A DNA stretch of 64,000 nucleotides from Cucumis sativus (taxonomy: Eukaryota > Streptophyta > Magnoliopsida > Cucurbitales > Cucurbitaceae): contig NC_026661.2 of NCBI RefSeq assembly GCF_000004075.3, positions 15,466,307 through 15,530,306 on the forward strand, given 5' to 3'. This document shows, piece after piece, positions 47,735 through 60,300 of this stretch (the first letter of the stretch is position 1; every line of letters begins with the position of its first letter). Position numbers and translations under genes: made by a program. Under the pieces are notes generated by a model. It saw only the letters and a program-made list of their open reading frames with translations, had not been told where the DNA came from and did not search any database.

Positions 47735-49984
47735 CACTCCATATGGAAGATACTAGGAGTGGAGTGGGCTACTCCTTGTTTGGGGCTCAAACTAACAAAA
47801 AAATGGGGATTAGTCCTAATCCCCCTTACTCATTCTCAATCCTTCTCAACTCTCCCATTACACGTCTCTTACTCCCTCATTTATCTGTCGTAATCCCTTC
47901 TGAAAACCCCCTTCATCCTTTCTGAACTTCATCCATTTTCATTCATCTTTTTCCTCTTTCTTTGTTTCTCTGTTGGTTTTCTTCTCCAAATCTCAATCAT
48001 GTATTGATTTCCTTTGTTTTCCTCTTCCAATTTACACTATCTCCTATGTTTTCCCTCTTTTCGTCTTCCTCTCCCAACCTCAGATATGTCCTCACATCCT
48101 CCAACCCCATTTCATTTTTATCTCTAAAACTCTTGTCTCTGTCGTGACGCATCCTGTTGTCTTTTCTTCGAATCTCAGATCTCAATCATTTTCATTGATG
48201 GTTGTGTTTCCATGTGTTGCCTTTGAAACACTTCTCCTTCCACTCTCTGGTTTCGTTGACTGGCTTCGTTTTCATGTGTTGCCTCTGAAACTGTTCTCTT
48301 TCCCTAGTTCATTGCATGGCTAGGCTTACTGTCACTCTGATTTCCACTTTGTCACTTGTACATGTGTACGGAAACAACCTTTAAGGGACAAATGCTACAC
48401 TGAAATGGCCTTCAAAGGGCAAATGCTATAAGTGAGTATGGTAAAGGCATCGACAGAGCACTAGGGGTCGCCGATTTTTCTCGGATTTGTACACATTTCC
48501 TAAAAGTCGATGATGAGGTATGATTTTCATGTTTATTGTTATTGTTTTATGTGGTGCTATTTTTTTTTTTTTTTGTCCTTTTTTATATAATCGCATTCTT
48601 CTGGTTATGTAATCCAAAGTATTTTTTGTCTGGGTTTAGGTCATATGTGTTTTTATGTGATCTCTATTTTTTTTAACCATTTTCGTGCATTCCATTTGCA
48701 AACATTCTGAGTTCTGTGTTTTCCATGTTCTGTAATTTTGCTTCTCTATGCATTTTTTTTTTCACATTTATGTGCTCTCTATTCATGCCCACTAATGTCT
48801 GTAAATCTGTTTGATTCTACTTTTACTCCATTGGCTTATTTGATCACATTTGTTTTTTTTTATCATATAGTAATCTTACCTTTGTTGTTGCCTACTTGTT
48901 TGATATGTTCATACCTAAGCTTACCTCTGTTGTACCACCTTTGACTTTCTTTTCAATCTTTGATATGGATTGTCAACTAATCATGTCTAATCCATTATTG
49001 CTTGGGATTTACCGATTGCTTACTGCTTAAAATCTTCATCTGTTGTGCATCATTAAATTCTACCATCCCTGCACTATAAGTATGTTGTCTGATGTCACAT
49101 TCCATTGTATCCTCACTTATTCTTTTGCACAAACATCTTCACTTTTTTAGTATGTCCACCACTCTGTTAAGTTAATTATTTCTTCTTTCAGTGATGTTCA
49201 TCTTTACAAAATAGTACTTCATTTAAGTTGGGTTGATGTGAATTATTTGCTACTGCCTCCATTTAATGGACTTATGCTAGGTTAATGTGAATTATTTGCT
49301 ATTACCTCCATTTAAGAGACACGTTAGGTTGATGTGAATTGTTTGCTACTGCCTCCATTTATAGGACTTAAGAAAAAATGTTCTCACTGCTTTTGGTGAC
49401 TTGTTTCTGCAAAATAAAATTATATGTTGAGTATGTTTATTATTACTATACCCTTTTATGTTTGTTAGTCATTCCATTCAAATTCATCTTTGAAGCGAAA
49501 TTCTTCATTTGAATGTAATTTGTCACTGCTTTCCATAAATTCCATTCTTAGAAAAATATTTGAAGTTATCCATATTGTTTGTTACTTTTTGGTTTGCATA
49601 ATTTCTCTTGTACATGAAAATGAAATCGAAGTTCGAATACGTGAACGAACTTCATTCCTCTAAGGCTTCCTTATTCTCCTACTTTACTTACATTCTGAGT
49701 CTTATGTTGGTTTTTTTTGTGTTCTATTATATTCAACGTGTATATTTTGAGTATGGAAATGGTAAATTACCCTTGCTTTTCTTTTCCTTTTTCCATACAA
49801 CACTGTGGGTTGGGGCAATTATTGATCCAATTATTTGTACCTTACTCTCAACCCATAACATACATATATTCATTATTTTGATATTTTGGGCAGAATATGA
49901 AAGAAGACTTTGTTATGAACTCAATGCAATGAAAAACATTTAAAATGGAGTCCAAATGAAGAAGAACGAGTAATTTGAAGATCA
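47735..49984. other. Unassigned repeat-like region
   Basis: T and C rich plus strand with long open stretches but no recognisable domain. Words such as CTTGTTTGGGGCTCAAAC near 47776 look like a transposon terminus. ATGTGTTGCCT.TGAAAC recurs near 48213 and 48272. An open frame at 49608-49943 (about 111 codons, two hydrophobic segments) has no family I know. Confidence 0.35.
49230..49372. repeat. Three tandem ~50 bp units
   Basis: TGATGTGAATTATTTGCTAC with TGCCTCCATTTA recurs three times at about 49232, 49281 and 49330, with several substitutions. Confidence 0.85.
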
Positions 49985-51130
49985 AGTCCCTACAAGAAAT
50001 AAGGTTTTTCCTAGCGCAGCAATACGTTGCCGAAAACCCTAAGCAACGTTGGGGAAGGTTATTGCGATGTCATGGACAATGTCGGCAGGCACGTCGGAGA
50101 AAGGGCATCAGGGATACGTTTCCCAATGCGGACCACGTCAATGATGGCGAAAATTTCCACGACACACGTTGCAGTACGTCGCAAACAACTTTCGCGACGT
50201 GGCATCGGAAAAGGCTTTAAATATTTATTTTGTCATTGTTTTAGTTAATTTAACTAAGCTACAACGTAGTAAAATTTGCTGTAAAATGATGAAAATGAAA
50301 ATATTTTCATTCATTACAAAACAATATATATGAAATATGTTCAACACAAAAAAACAATTACATAATTCAAAAGAAATACATTAATAAAAAAACACACCCG
50401 AAAGTTAATGCTCTAGTTCGCTGTAGTTACATACGTCAAACCTACAAATGACATAAAAGTATAATTAGAATATCACATATGCAAAATTAAACAAATTAAA
50501 TATTGAAAAGTGTGTAACCCAAGTGATCACAGGCCTCTCTGCGCCTGAATCATCTCCTCGATCATCTTCTTCATCTCCTCCATTTGTCGTGCATGGTCTG
50601 CCATTTTTCGATCTCGCTCCTCCTCCCTAAGACGTTGTTCTTCGATCTTTCGGTTAGTACTTTTAAGGCTCGCCTTTAGTTCGCTAACCTTTGCTATGTG
50701 TGTCTGGTAGTCATACATATTATATTGGTGAAAGAAGATGAAGCGGCACTCATCCTAAACTTGGGTTTTGGGCCCCAACCAAGACCCTTTGAGTAGCCCA
50801 GTCGTCTATCCAAAACTATCTCGCATATCTCGTCCTCAGTTAGTGGTTGAGAACCCTCTAGAACGGGCTGAGACTGAAGTTCCACCATTTGATTATGCAA
50901 AATAGAAGCTTATAGGTTTGAAAGATGATCAGACTTAAAAACAGAATTGTAAGTATAACAAAACATAAAGTTTTTTTCAACTTATAAAAGTGTCTACTAC
51001 TGCTGGTGAAATGAACTCGCCACTACTACTAGCGCACATTTCTCAACTTGTAGCGTGTTCTCTGGTGTGCTATGATCTACTTTATCTGGCAGGAATGAAA
51101 CCATCGTCTCCATGGTGGTCAAGCTTGTGA
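49985..51130 (-). pseudogene. CACTA (En/Spm) transposase-associated gene remnant
   Basis: Minus strand 50900-50694 reads VLEGSQPLTEDEICEIVLD then RRLGYSKGLGWGPKPKFRM. Minus strand 50718-50527 is a coiled coil, SELKASLKSTNRKIEEQRL and HARQMEEMKKMIEEMIQAQ, then a stop. This is the C-terminal end of the plant transposase-24 family ORF of CACTA elements. At 49989 CTACAAGAAATAAGG resembles a decayed CACTA terminus followed by GC-rich subterminal sequence. The ORF is split by frameshifts. Confidence 0.75.
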
Positions 51131-52729
51131 ATCCATTATCCTATTTTAACTTATTCAGACTTTTGTTCTTGCTCGTGTTGTATCTTGGCATGAGGATGCT
51201 CAAAATCTTATTTAGCTTGTTTTTCTTTTTTTCTTTTTCTTTTTTTTGTCTACTTGTCCTCAGGCTATGGGGTTGTTCTCTTTGTGTTATTTTTCTCCCT
51301 GGTTTGTGGGGTTGTTTGAGTTGTTTTTTTGGGTACTATTGTTGATGCTTCTGTTGTTCTTTCTTTTGGTGCTTTGGATGTTCTTTCTTTGGTGTTTTTG
51401 TTGTTCTTCCTGTGTTTGTGAGTGTTTCCTGCTCTGGTGCCTTAACCTTCCGATGTGAGGTCCTCATTGTTGTTAAATAATTATATTATCTTTTCAAAAT
51501 TTAAAAATATATATATTTAACATCACCTAACTCTCTCACAATTGCTTTGCTTTTTTACTTTTCTTTCAATTTTCTCTCTAGGTCATAAACTATCCTCATG
51601 TTATTCATTCTCACACTTTTTCTTGCAAGATTCATTTTTAATCAAACTACATACTTTGACATTTTTTTTCTCTAACTCACCCACATCAACATGAACTTCA
51701 ATATTAGATGTTACAATAAACCCATATAATTTTTGACAAAGTATGTCGTCTTCAACTTTGTCATTATTTACCACAACAATGGGTCTAATTTCTATAGGTA
51801 CACTAACCTTCTTCAAATATTGGTATTGCAAATTCAACTTTTGAGTCAATGTACATAAGTACTCAACTGATTGATATTTAATTCAACCAAACTTTTTTTC
51901 GAAAAGATTTTGCACCTATGATTTTTGAAACTTCTTCCTTAGGCATGTAAATGGATTGTCATGTCTACCGATTCACCTCATAAAGACTTCCAAAATTGAG
52001 CATCATAGTTGTAGGCAACACAACAATTTTTTTCGTTGATAAAATATTCTCTCTGACTAAAAAGGATCTCACACACTCACTCACTATTGAAAATCTAATG
52101 ACATGCTTTTGTTTTTTTGGAAAAGATTTTTTCAACTGTTGTAGTTTCCCTTAATTTTTTTTCTAAACTGAAAAAAAAAAAAAAGGAAGCAAGACAAAAC
52201 TTACATTAGAGTGACCAGTAGACTTAAGGTTGTTTGGCTTAAAGAGTTGATAAGTAGGATTTGAGGAAAGTGTAGTTGTGAACTTCACTTATTGTTTTGC
52301 TAAAATAGATCAATTTTTAAGAGTTGACAAGTGATGAGATACAAACATTGATGACCAAGTTTAGTATAATTATATCACATACGTTTGAGATCATGCTTAG
52401 TGTAAATGAACTTGGAAAATTGCATTAGATAACAAAAACATTTAGATAAAAATAAAACAGTTCATAAAACTTCTTTTTTCAATATTACAAATATAACAAA
52501 TATGACATGTAATTATTAGTGATAAGTGTTAATAGAGACTCCTACATCCTATAATATAAAATATATATCGTAAACTGGAAGTTCTATTGAATCACAAAAC
52601 TAAGATAGGGTTATTTGGAAAGGCACTCGAAGAACTCTACTTTGCAACTCACACTCTTCTATTCTAATGTCAAGTTTCTTGCTTCTCCTCTGACCTCCGT
52701 CGCCGCCGATCATAATTATCCACATCACC
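51131..52729. other. Spacer upstream of the trihelix gene
   Basis: T-rich at 51180-51480, then AT-rich. Short frames only. The last ~150 bases are the promoter and 5' UTR of the trihelix gene (ACTCTTCTATTCTAATGTCA near 52650). Confidence 0.5.
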
Positions 52730-53665
52730 ATGTCCACTCCTCGTCCACCTCCTCTACCATCACTCTCCTCTTCTAAATCCATCTCCACCGACAAACCCCA
52801 CCCGATTCCATGGACTCACCAGGAGACCATCCATCTCATCCACGCCTACCAAGACAAATGGTACTCTCTCGAAAGAGGCCAGTTGAAGTCCAACCAGTGG
52901 GAGGAAGTCGCCGTCACCGTCGCCGCCCGTTGCGGCTACAGCCACTTCGATCCATCGAAAACCTCCGTCCAATGTCGTCACAAGATGGAGAAGCTCCGCC
53001 AGCGTCTCCGCTCTGAAAAACACCGTCTCTCCACCGGTACTCAATCTTCATCGCGTTGGCTCTACTTCGACCTCATGAATAACCTCTTACGCGGTCCGCT
53101 CCCAATCTCCGCTCGTCCGATGTCTTCCATTCCGTTCGATAACGACCAAGATGATCACATCGCTGAGAAATCCGATAACTACAACTCCGATTACGAGGAA
53201 GAGGAGAGGAATAATCGCAGTAAATCAAAGAGTATAAGCAACATACTCCGACGGCCGATCGTTGCTAGGAGAACTAGAAATTCTAGTGAAGAAGAAGAAG
53301 AAGAAGAAGAAGAAGAAGACAATGAAGACGAAGGAGAAGAAGAAGACAATGAAGACGAAGGAGAAGAAGAAGAAAGGGACATTAGGGTTTCTAGGTTTCG
53401 GGAGGAGTATGCGACGGCGGAGGAGGAGGAGGGGAAAGAGATGTGCTCAAAATTAGCGGCGGAGATCCGATTATTCGCAGATAGATTAGTAGGAATGGAG
53501 AATTGGAAGATGGATATGATGAAGGAAGCGGAAATGAACAGAATTGCGATGGAGAACAAGCGGATGGAGATGATTTTGGAATCGGAGAAGAAGATTGTGA
53601 ATTCAATTGCGAAGGCTTTTGGTTGTCCTCCTTCCAAGAGGTTGAAGATCGGTCATGATTCTTGA
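52730..53665 (+). CDS. Trihelix transcription factor (SIP1/ENAP-like subfamily)
   Basis: A single intronless frame of 311 residues from ATG to TGA. Residues about 26-100 are the trihelix DNA-binding domain: PIPWTHQETIHLIHAYQDKW, SNQWEEVAVTVAARCGY and TSVQCRHKMEKLRQRLR. The three helices are marked by W, W and a substituted third position. Residues about 180-225 are strongly acidic, built on a (GAA)n run and a 27 bp coding duplication. A C-terminal amphipathic helix follows, FADRLVGMENWKMDMMKEAE and LESEKKIVNSIAKAFG, typical of this subfamily. Members are nuclear and bind GT-type elements; some interact with chromatin regulators in ethylene and seed-gene control. That specific role is inferred. 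It has its own short 5' leader and shares no obvious operon-like context. The GC-rich coding region contrasts with its AT-rich flanks, as is usual in plants. Confidence 0.92.
   Translation: MSTPRPPPLPSLSSSKSISTDKPHPIPWTHQETIHLIHAYQDKWYSLERGQLKSNQWEEVAVTVAARCGYSHFDPSKTSVQCRHKMEKLRQRLRSEKHRLSTGTQSSSRWLYFDLMNNLLRGPLPISARPMSSIPFDNDQDDHIAEKSDNYNSDYEEEERNNRSKSKSISNILRRPIVARRTRNSSEEEEEEEEEEDNEDEGEEEDNEDEGEEEERDIRVSRFREEYATAEEEEGKEMCSKLAAEIRLFADRLVGMENWKMDMMKEAEMNRIAMENKRMEMILESEKKIVNSIAKAFGCPPSKRLKIGHDS
53290..53375 (+). repeat. In-frame (GAA)n and duplicated 27 bp acidic repeat
   Basis: About ten GAA codons are followed by two copies of GAAGACAATGAAGACGAAGG plus seven bases, coding for EEDNEDEGE twice. 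Both are multiples of three, so length change keeps the frame. Confidence 0.9.
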
Positions 53666-56600
53666 AGAAATTAGTTCTTGGTTCATTGTTCTTCCTAAAA
53701 AAGGGATGGGGATGCGGTTGTTCTTCTAACTCTGTAAAGTAAACAATTTCGTATTTAACTTTCATCCATCAATCCATTGTTTGTTTGTTTGTTCGATTCT
53801 GTCTGTCCAAATTAAACTTATTTGGTTGAGAAGAAGGATTTGTGTTCATCATTCCTTTTCTTGATTCAAAATTTCAGAGACACATATTCATCCACTTATT
53901 TGGTTGATACATTTTGTGATTTGGGTACAGCCCACTTTCTGTCAGATTTCGTTTTTTCCTATCAAATTTCATCCATACTAACAAATATCTAATTCTCATG
54001 TTTTTCCCCTTCTCTTTTCCACTACATTTTTTCTAAAAGGAAATAAAAAAAACTGCTAGATTATGAACACTTAGTTCGTCTCCTCCAAAAATAAGAACCA
54101 TTTAAGGAAGAAGCGAAACAGAGTTTTCTCAACTGAACAATTAATAAATAAACAACGATTCAAAATGTTGATCTCAATTGAATTTGGCTCCACTTCCACT
54201 AAAGGTTTCTACTCAAAAGATTAAAGTGTCCCAAACCATAGACGATTGCTTTTCTACTATACATTCATCTTACTATCTCTTCATTCAAATTCCTTACTCC
54301 TACACCTCATTTTTGTAAACAGAAATTTCAAATAAAATATAGATTGATAAATAAACTCTCTTTTTCTTTTCTTTTTCTTTTTCACAAAGGCATGTTTCAT
54401 GTTTGGGAATAAATCAATTTTGATTTTTCATAAATCACTCAAAAATATAGTTTTAATACATTTAACGGTGTAAATAAAATATTGAAGTATTTTTAATTAT
54501 TAAACATGTATTATTGAAATCACTCACAAACATTCTTTAGGGCTTCCACTATAAATTTTTTGTGTAATGAGTCTTACACTTCCAAGTTTGCATATGAAAT
54601 TCAATTTTTCATATAAAATAATAATTAATAATTGATCACATGTTTAATCAGTATATTCGTGAATTAAAACTAGGTCGAAATCAAATACAAAATTGAAAGT
54701 TTTGGTATCTATTATATATCATGAAAACTTTCCGTAAATTTTGTGATGAAATCTGAGTAACTTCGTGGAGAAATCCTCCAATATGGATTTTTCTTTATTA
54801 GAATTAATAATGTATTTCGTACCCGAGAAGAATAACTCCTATTTATAGAGGTCTATTACAAGTGGGGTAAAACAGGAATTAATCTAGAATATACCTAATT
54901 GTCCAATTAGCTCTTAGCCTTATTACATCATCAGTTTCAATACCAATTTTTGTTAGTATAATTCCTAACTGGTTTATCTCCTCGAAACAAAATAAAATTA
55001 AAATATTTCAAAGTCTTGTTTCTTATTAAAGTTAAAAGAACGTAAGAGCAACTAATGTTGAAGATGTATGTTGTTGCCTTTTAAAAGTGTAGGGAAGTAG
55101 CTTTTAACCCAAAAAAAGGGCAAATGAAAACATTAAGTTTTTTACTTACATTAAGGTAACGTTAAAAGTAAACCTTTCAGTTTGAACGCATCAACATTAA
55201 CGCAAACGTTGAAACAGACAGCTGCTTGAAATTCATTCCCATTGCTTAATTCAAGAGAGATTGAGTTATAAACAAATCTAATTTGGTAAAAGTGATAGGC
55301 AACGTCATATTTACTAAAGAGAATCTCCGTACCGTTGCTGAGAAGTGACACAGAAATGGGAAAGCAAAATGGAGAGAATGAATGAATGTAGATCTAGAGA
55401 GAGCCTCAGATTACATTTATTTGAAGACTTATTTGACTAAATCTTCAACATTACTACTTAATGTAGATCTTCAACATTACTTTTCTGAAGACTAAATCTG
55501 CATTAATTTGAATAAATTTGGACGATTGAGTTAAAGATCTAATGCCTCAAATTACAGAAATTGGACTTGAATGTAGATCAAAGTTTAACTTCTTGTAGCC
55601 ATTGACAGACACCCTGAGTAATAAGAACTCTGCAGCATTTCAAAAGCTTTAGATCATTGGGAGTGGAATTAAAATATAATTCAATTCATAGATCTGGAGA
55701 TGAGAATAACCAAAATGGCTTCATACTATAACACACTTTATAAGAAAAAATAGAATGCCCATGAATGTTGTTCTACACAAATAATACTTATTTACCAGAC
55801 ACTTATCATTTGGCCAGTCCATAAAATAAGTAAATAAAAATGGAACAGTTAGCTGTCTGAATCAATGCTTCAATAAATTGCTTCCTCACCAAATCCATCA
55901 AAGCACAGCCAATCCAAATGAACACCAGTTAGTGTCAGTAAAAAGAAAAATGCTTTCAATCCTTTGTAAAACCCAAAGGCCAAAACCCTACTTTCTATCT
56001 ATAAAGAACATAGTAAAGTAAATGGCACAAAGCACCTAAGTCAATGTGGTTATTTCTTACCAAAACAATGATTAGGAGTGTAAAAACCTGAACCGAACTG
56101 AATGAGACCAGTTAAATGTAAATCACACATCACAGATTCAAATCCTTTTCCTTTTCAGCAGAGAAGGTTTTGAAAATCACTTGAGGTTTAGAGGACTTCG
56201 AAGTAGAGTTTGTGAAGCTCAGGAATACGAAGCAAAGTTTGTATTTGACATCTGGCTTTATCCATCACAAGTCACAAGAATTTACGTCATACTAACTAAT
56301 GGACTCCCCTTTTATACTATATACAAACTTTTACAAATCATAAGATCTATATAAACGATACCAAAGTCATACAAACCCAGATTCTGTGTGTTTCAGTTCT
56401 TTGGACAATTCAAACATATTAAACAGATCCAAACTTTTCAGGCTTGAGCTCAGTACAAAGTTAGCAAAACTATCTCCTCCTAGAAGTCTCGTATCTAGAA
56501 AGAAGGCAAAAAATTTATAACAATGATTTCAAAGAAGACAGCTCAATACCACAGACCATCTTGACAGTGGAATCACATGAAGCCGCATCAAACTTACTAT

Positions 56601-57311
56601 ATAAGAACAAATTAGAAAGGACAGAACAAAAGGAAATAACAACTTAAAGAAACAGTTCAGAGAATGGTGCAGCCGTGACACAAAGAGAAGTTTTTTCTAG
56701 ATGAGCAAAATAAATGGATTGGAACTGAAGCTTGTTGCATTATAAAATTGGGTACACCATTACATAATACAATACTTCTACAGGTGCACAATGCACTGAT
56801 AGATGGTTAGTTTAAAAGGCACTGACAATGCAGTGCCAGAAACCTAATATTCACAAAATTTTCCAAGGAGCATTTGCCCTCAGAAATGATTTCTACCCTC
56901 TTAATCGTTATTAATGTCAATACATGCACTAATCTATCAACTCCGAAAGGAATGAGACCCTCTAATAAAAGGACGGGTGACTTGAAGAAAAACCTCAAGA
57001 CAACAGAAAAATAGAGAATTATAAGAAAGGAAAGACAAGACCCTGTACACGTACCTCTACATCTGTCTCTATCTTCCCAAAACTAGGCCAGTGGTAATAT
57101 ACATAAATCACAAGGGAGAAATATCATCCTTCCCATCCTCACTTTTACCTCAGGAAAACGAGAAGGGAAAGGGTAAGGGCCATCGCCTGAACTGCACTAG
57201 GGATGCGTCTCATGAATAGAGTGACAATTTATCCCCATATGAAAACTTTAATTTGTGAAGTAGAACGTGTTCCACCACTTCCTCTCTTGCGAAGCCCTCA
57301 ATCATGAATAA
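53666..57311. other. Intergenic region between the trihelix and EAF1 genes
   Basis: The trihelix 3' UTR ends by about 53800. AT-rich spacer follows. A stretch at about 54720-54970 has an LTR-like look on the minus strand (CTCTATAAATAGGAG near 54845), without clear ends. The last ~300 bases are EAF1 3' UTR. No gene supported. Confidence 0.5.
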
Positions 57312-60300
57312 TTAACCTGCATCATCTGCAAAAATAATACAAACAAATAATGAAATCATGTTCATCACTCTACAACAAAGTGTCGGAAACAACAAAATTT
57401 TAAAGCCAGAAGATTATTCCGATTGTAAAGCCTTAAGTTATGTGCAAGTGGAACTAAGGAAGATTAAACGATGACTAAGTACCTGAAAAGTTTTGGTATA
57501 TAAAATTACAGGTTCAAAATTGAACTCATATATTCTTCATTCTTTTCATAATGATATTTCTTCTCACCAAATAATTTAAAAATTCACCTTTACAAATACC
57601 ACATTATGATCAGCTTTTTTTCGTACTTTTTCATTCCACCCTTTTGGGTAGTTATTTCTTTAAACAGAAGTCACTTTCCATTTCTTCCATGAAAATTTTG
57701 GTTTATTGTTAAGAAAAAAAAATGTTGCAAACAAAGTTATGAAAGAAAGAACACCTGATGAAATATTTTTTTAAAATGTACGCTTCACTGAAAGACTATG
57801 TGAGAGGAAAGGGAACAAGAAGCAGCCTCTTTTTCTGCCTCTTTATTCTAGGATAATAATGTATCAATTAGAAAGTTACAGGTCTAGAAAGATAGTCATA
57901 ATACCTGTACACTGCCTTTACAGAGTGCATGCTGACCGAACCCTCGTCGGACAAATGACTCAGCACTACCCTATCACCAAATTGTTTCATTCCATGTTAG
58001 CATTTTCAGACTTCAAATACAAACTACCTTGCTCTGCTTGCTTGTGCTGTGATTGATGCTGAGCTTGCTGCTGCAGAGATTGATGATGTTGGGGTAATGA
58101 GGGGTCTTGCTGCTTTTCTTGCTGCTGTGATGGGATAAATCGATTTGGAGATTGCTGCAATGGAACCTGCTGTGGCCACTGTAGCCCAGCATTATGTCCA
58201 TGAGATGGTAAGGCACGAGAGGACTGCCTAGGGCCCAACCCAAGGTTGTTAGGTAGAGGATCACCCCCAGGAAAGTTCGTAAGAGGTGAACTACCGATCA
58301 ACCCCAACTGAGATTTTGACTTCAGTACATCAGAATCATACACAGGTTCAGATGGTTTCCACTGAGAAGAAACAGAAGTAGTTGGCGTTGTATCAGTTGA
58401 AGTGGCAGAAGTTTGAGGCATTGCTTTATCCGTACCTACCTGAGAAGCTTGCTTGTGTGGTTGCTGGTCAGCTTGAGCTAGATCAGTCTGAGCCTTCATT
58501 CTTGGATCAGAGATACCTTGAGAACTCTGCTGAAGGGATCTCTCAAAACTTGTTTGTGTTTGATTCACCTGCTTCTGAGGTGGCTGTGAAGGAGGGTGGT
58601 TTGACGCTTTTATTGATGCAGGAGAATCCTGTTGTGAAGTTGACGATGTGTGACAAGAGGACACAGGTGGAACCTGACCTTGAGAGCTTTTCTCGGAATG
58701 GGCAGGCATCTGCAAGATTGATTTTGATAAAGGTGGTCCAGAAGTACAAACAAGATTTTTCTGTATCTGAGAATGATTTGATGACTGAGGGACCAATGGT
58801 TTTGAATGTTGAACAGTGTTTACTCCAGATCCATAATATGATCCTTGACCTTGCATCAACTGCATGATCTGCTCCCCTTTTTCGGAGGGTTGATCGCCAG
58901 AAGGTACATTAAGACCATTCAAAATATTTGAATCAACAGTGATATTTTGATGCACCAGCATGCTTCCTCTTCCTACTCCTTTCATAATTTTAGTCTGTTG
59001 TTGAGACTGAACCTGCTGTCGCTGTTGAGGATGATGTCTAGCAGATTGTTGCCTTTGCTTCACCACCTGATTGTTCAACCCACTGGTTCCAGGGTTCCGG
59101 CTCAACCCATGAGGTGGGAGATGATGCTTCACTTGATGCTGTGATGATGTGGGTGTCATTGGGGACGATGAGGTTAGCGGGGGCAAAGAGACCTGTGGCG
59201 ATGAAGTTTGCAGATGAGCCTGTGGGGTATTATTTAGAGAGGTCATAGGAAGTTGGGGCTGTGGTGGGACGTGTGGTGTTAGAGAACTTGATGTAGAAAA
59301 CTGCTGCTGTTTTTGTTGCAATTGCTGCTGCTGCAAGAACCTCTGCTGATGCAGCTTCCTTTCAGTGGCCAACCTCATTGCATATTGCTGCTGTGGACCT
59401 ATACTATGATTTGGGGATTGCAGATGTGGATGATGAGGGCTGCTATGAGCATGAGACTGTTGTGGGGACATTTGATGCTGCGACTGGAGATGGCCAGGAT
59501 ACGGAGGAATAGAAGGTGGTGTTGTCTGATTTGGAAAGGCAGAACTTGAACCATTTAATGGTCTGTTGTTCCCAGTGACTGGCATCTGAAGTTCTGGAAC
59601 CATCATCTGCCTTTGATTCTCTGTATTTTGAACAGGCTAGAAACAGAGAAGAATAGTGAGAACGTCTAAATAACAAGGTGCAAGAATTACAAAATAATTA
59701 CTCTCTTGAACATTATGAGTGAGATGAAAAAGATTCATAATAAACACTAATCTGAATAATTTCCAACTAATAATGAAAATGAATTGTGTTTCTCAATTTA
59801 TAAAAACATTAGGCATTTTCAGTTCAAGATGTATCCCTTAATGAATTGGAAAACTGGGCCACGACAATCAGGTATAGGTTATGGCATTGTATTTCCTAGA
59901 TGGAAACAAATAAACAGAAGAAATTATTGTTAAGTCATCTGGCCGTACGATCACTTATTTACATAAGAACCCTTTCATCGAGATAAAAAATGCACCAAGA
60001 TGACTGAAGACCAGCAAAAAAGCAGAAAGAAGTTCTTTGCATCATACATCATGATCCATCAGTGTTTCTTAAAGCTAAGGCACGCTGAAGCGTAATATTC
60101 TTATGGAGTCTGAATGCAAGACAGAAAGAAAAACAAGGGTGTTCTCGTGCAGCATATAATTGAGAAGAATAAATAATTTATTAAAACATTGAAAAATGAA
60201 GAATGAGTAATAAATTAATCAAAATTTTAGGAATATAAAGTTTTGGGGAAAAACTGGGAACAAAAAGGAGATTTCCTAATACTATTTAAAAGATCCTTTA

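Noticed and set aside
47962..48323. Overlapping T-rich plus frames (up to 116 codons)
   Set aside because: Composition-driven; internal duplication and no conserved motif point to repeat sequence.
53191..53637. Serine-rich frame antisense to the trihelix gene
   Set aside because: It is the shadow of the glutamate repeats on the other strand.
58382..58867. 161-codon plus frame opposite EAF1
   Set aside because: Antisense shadow of the glutamine-rich EAF1 exon, which fits the gene family precisely.
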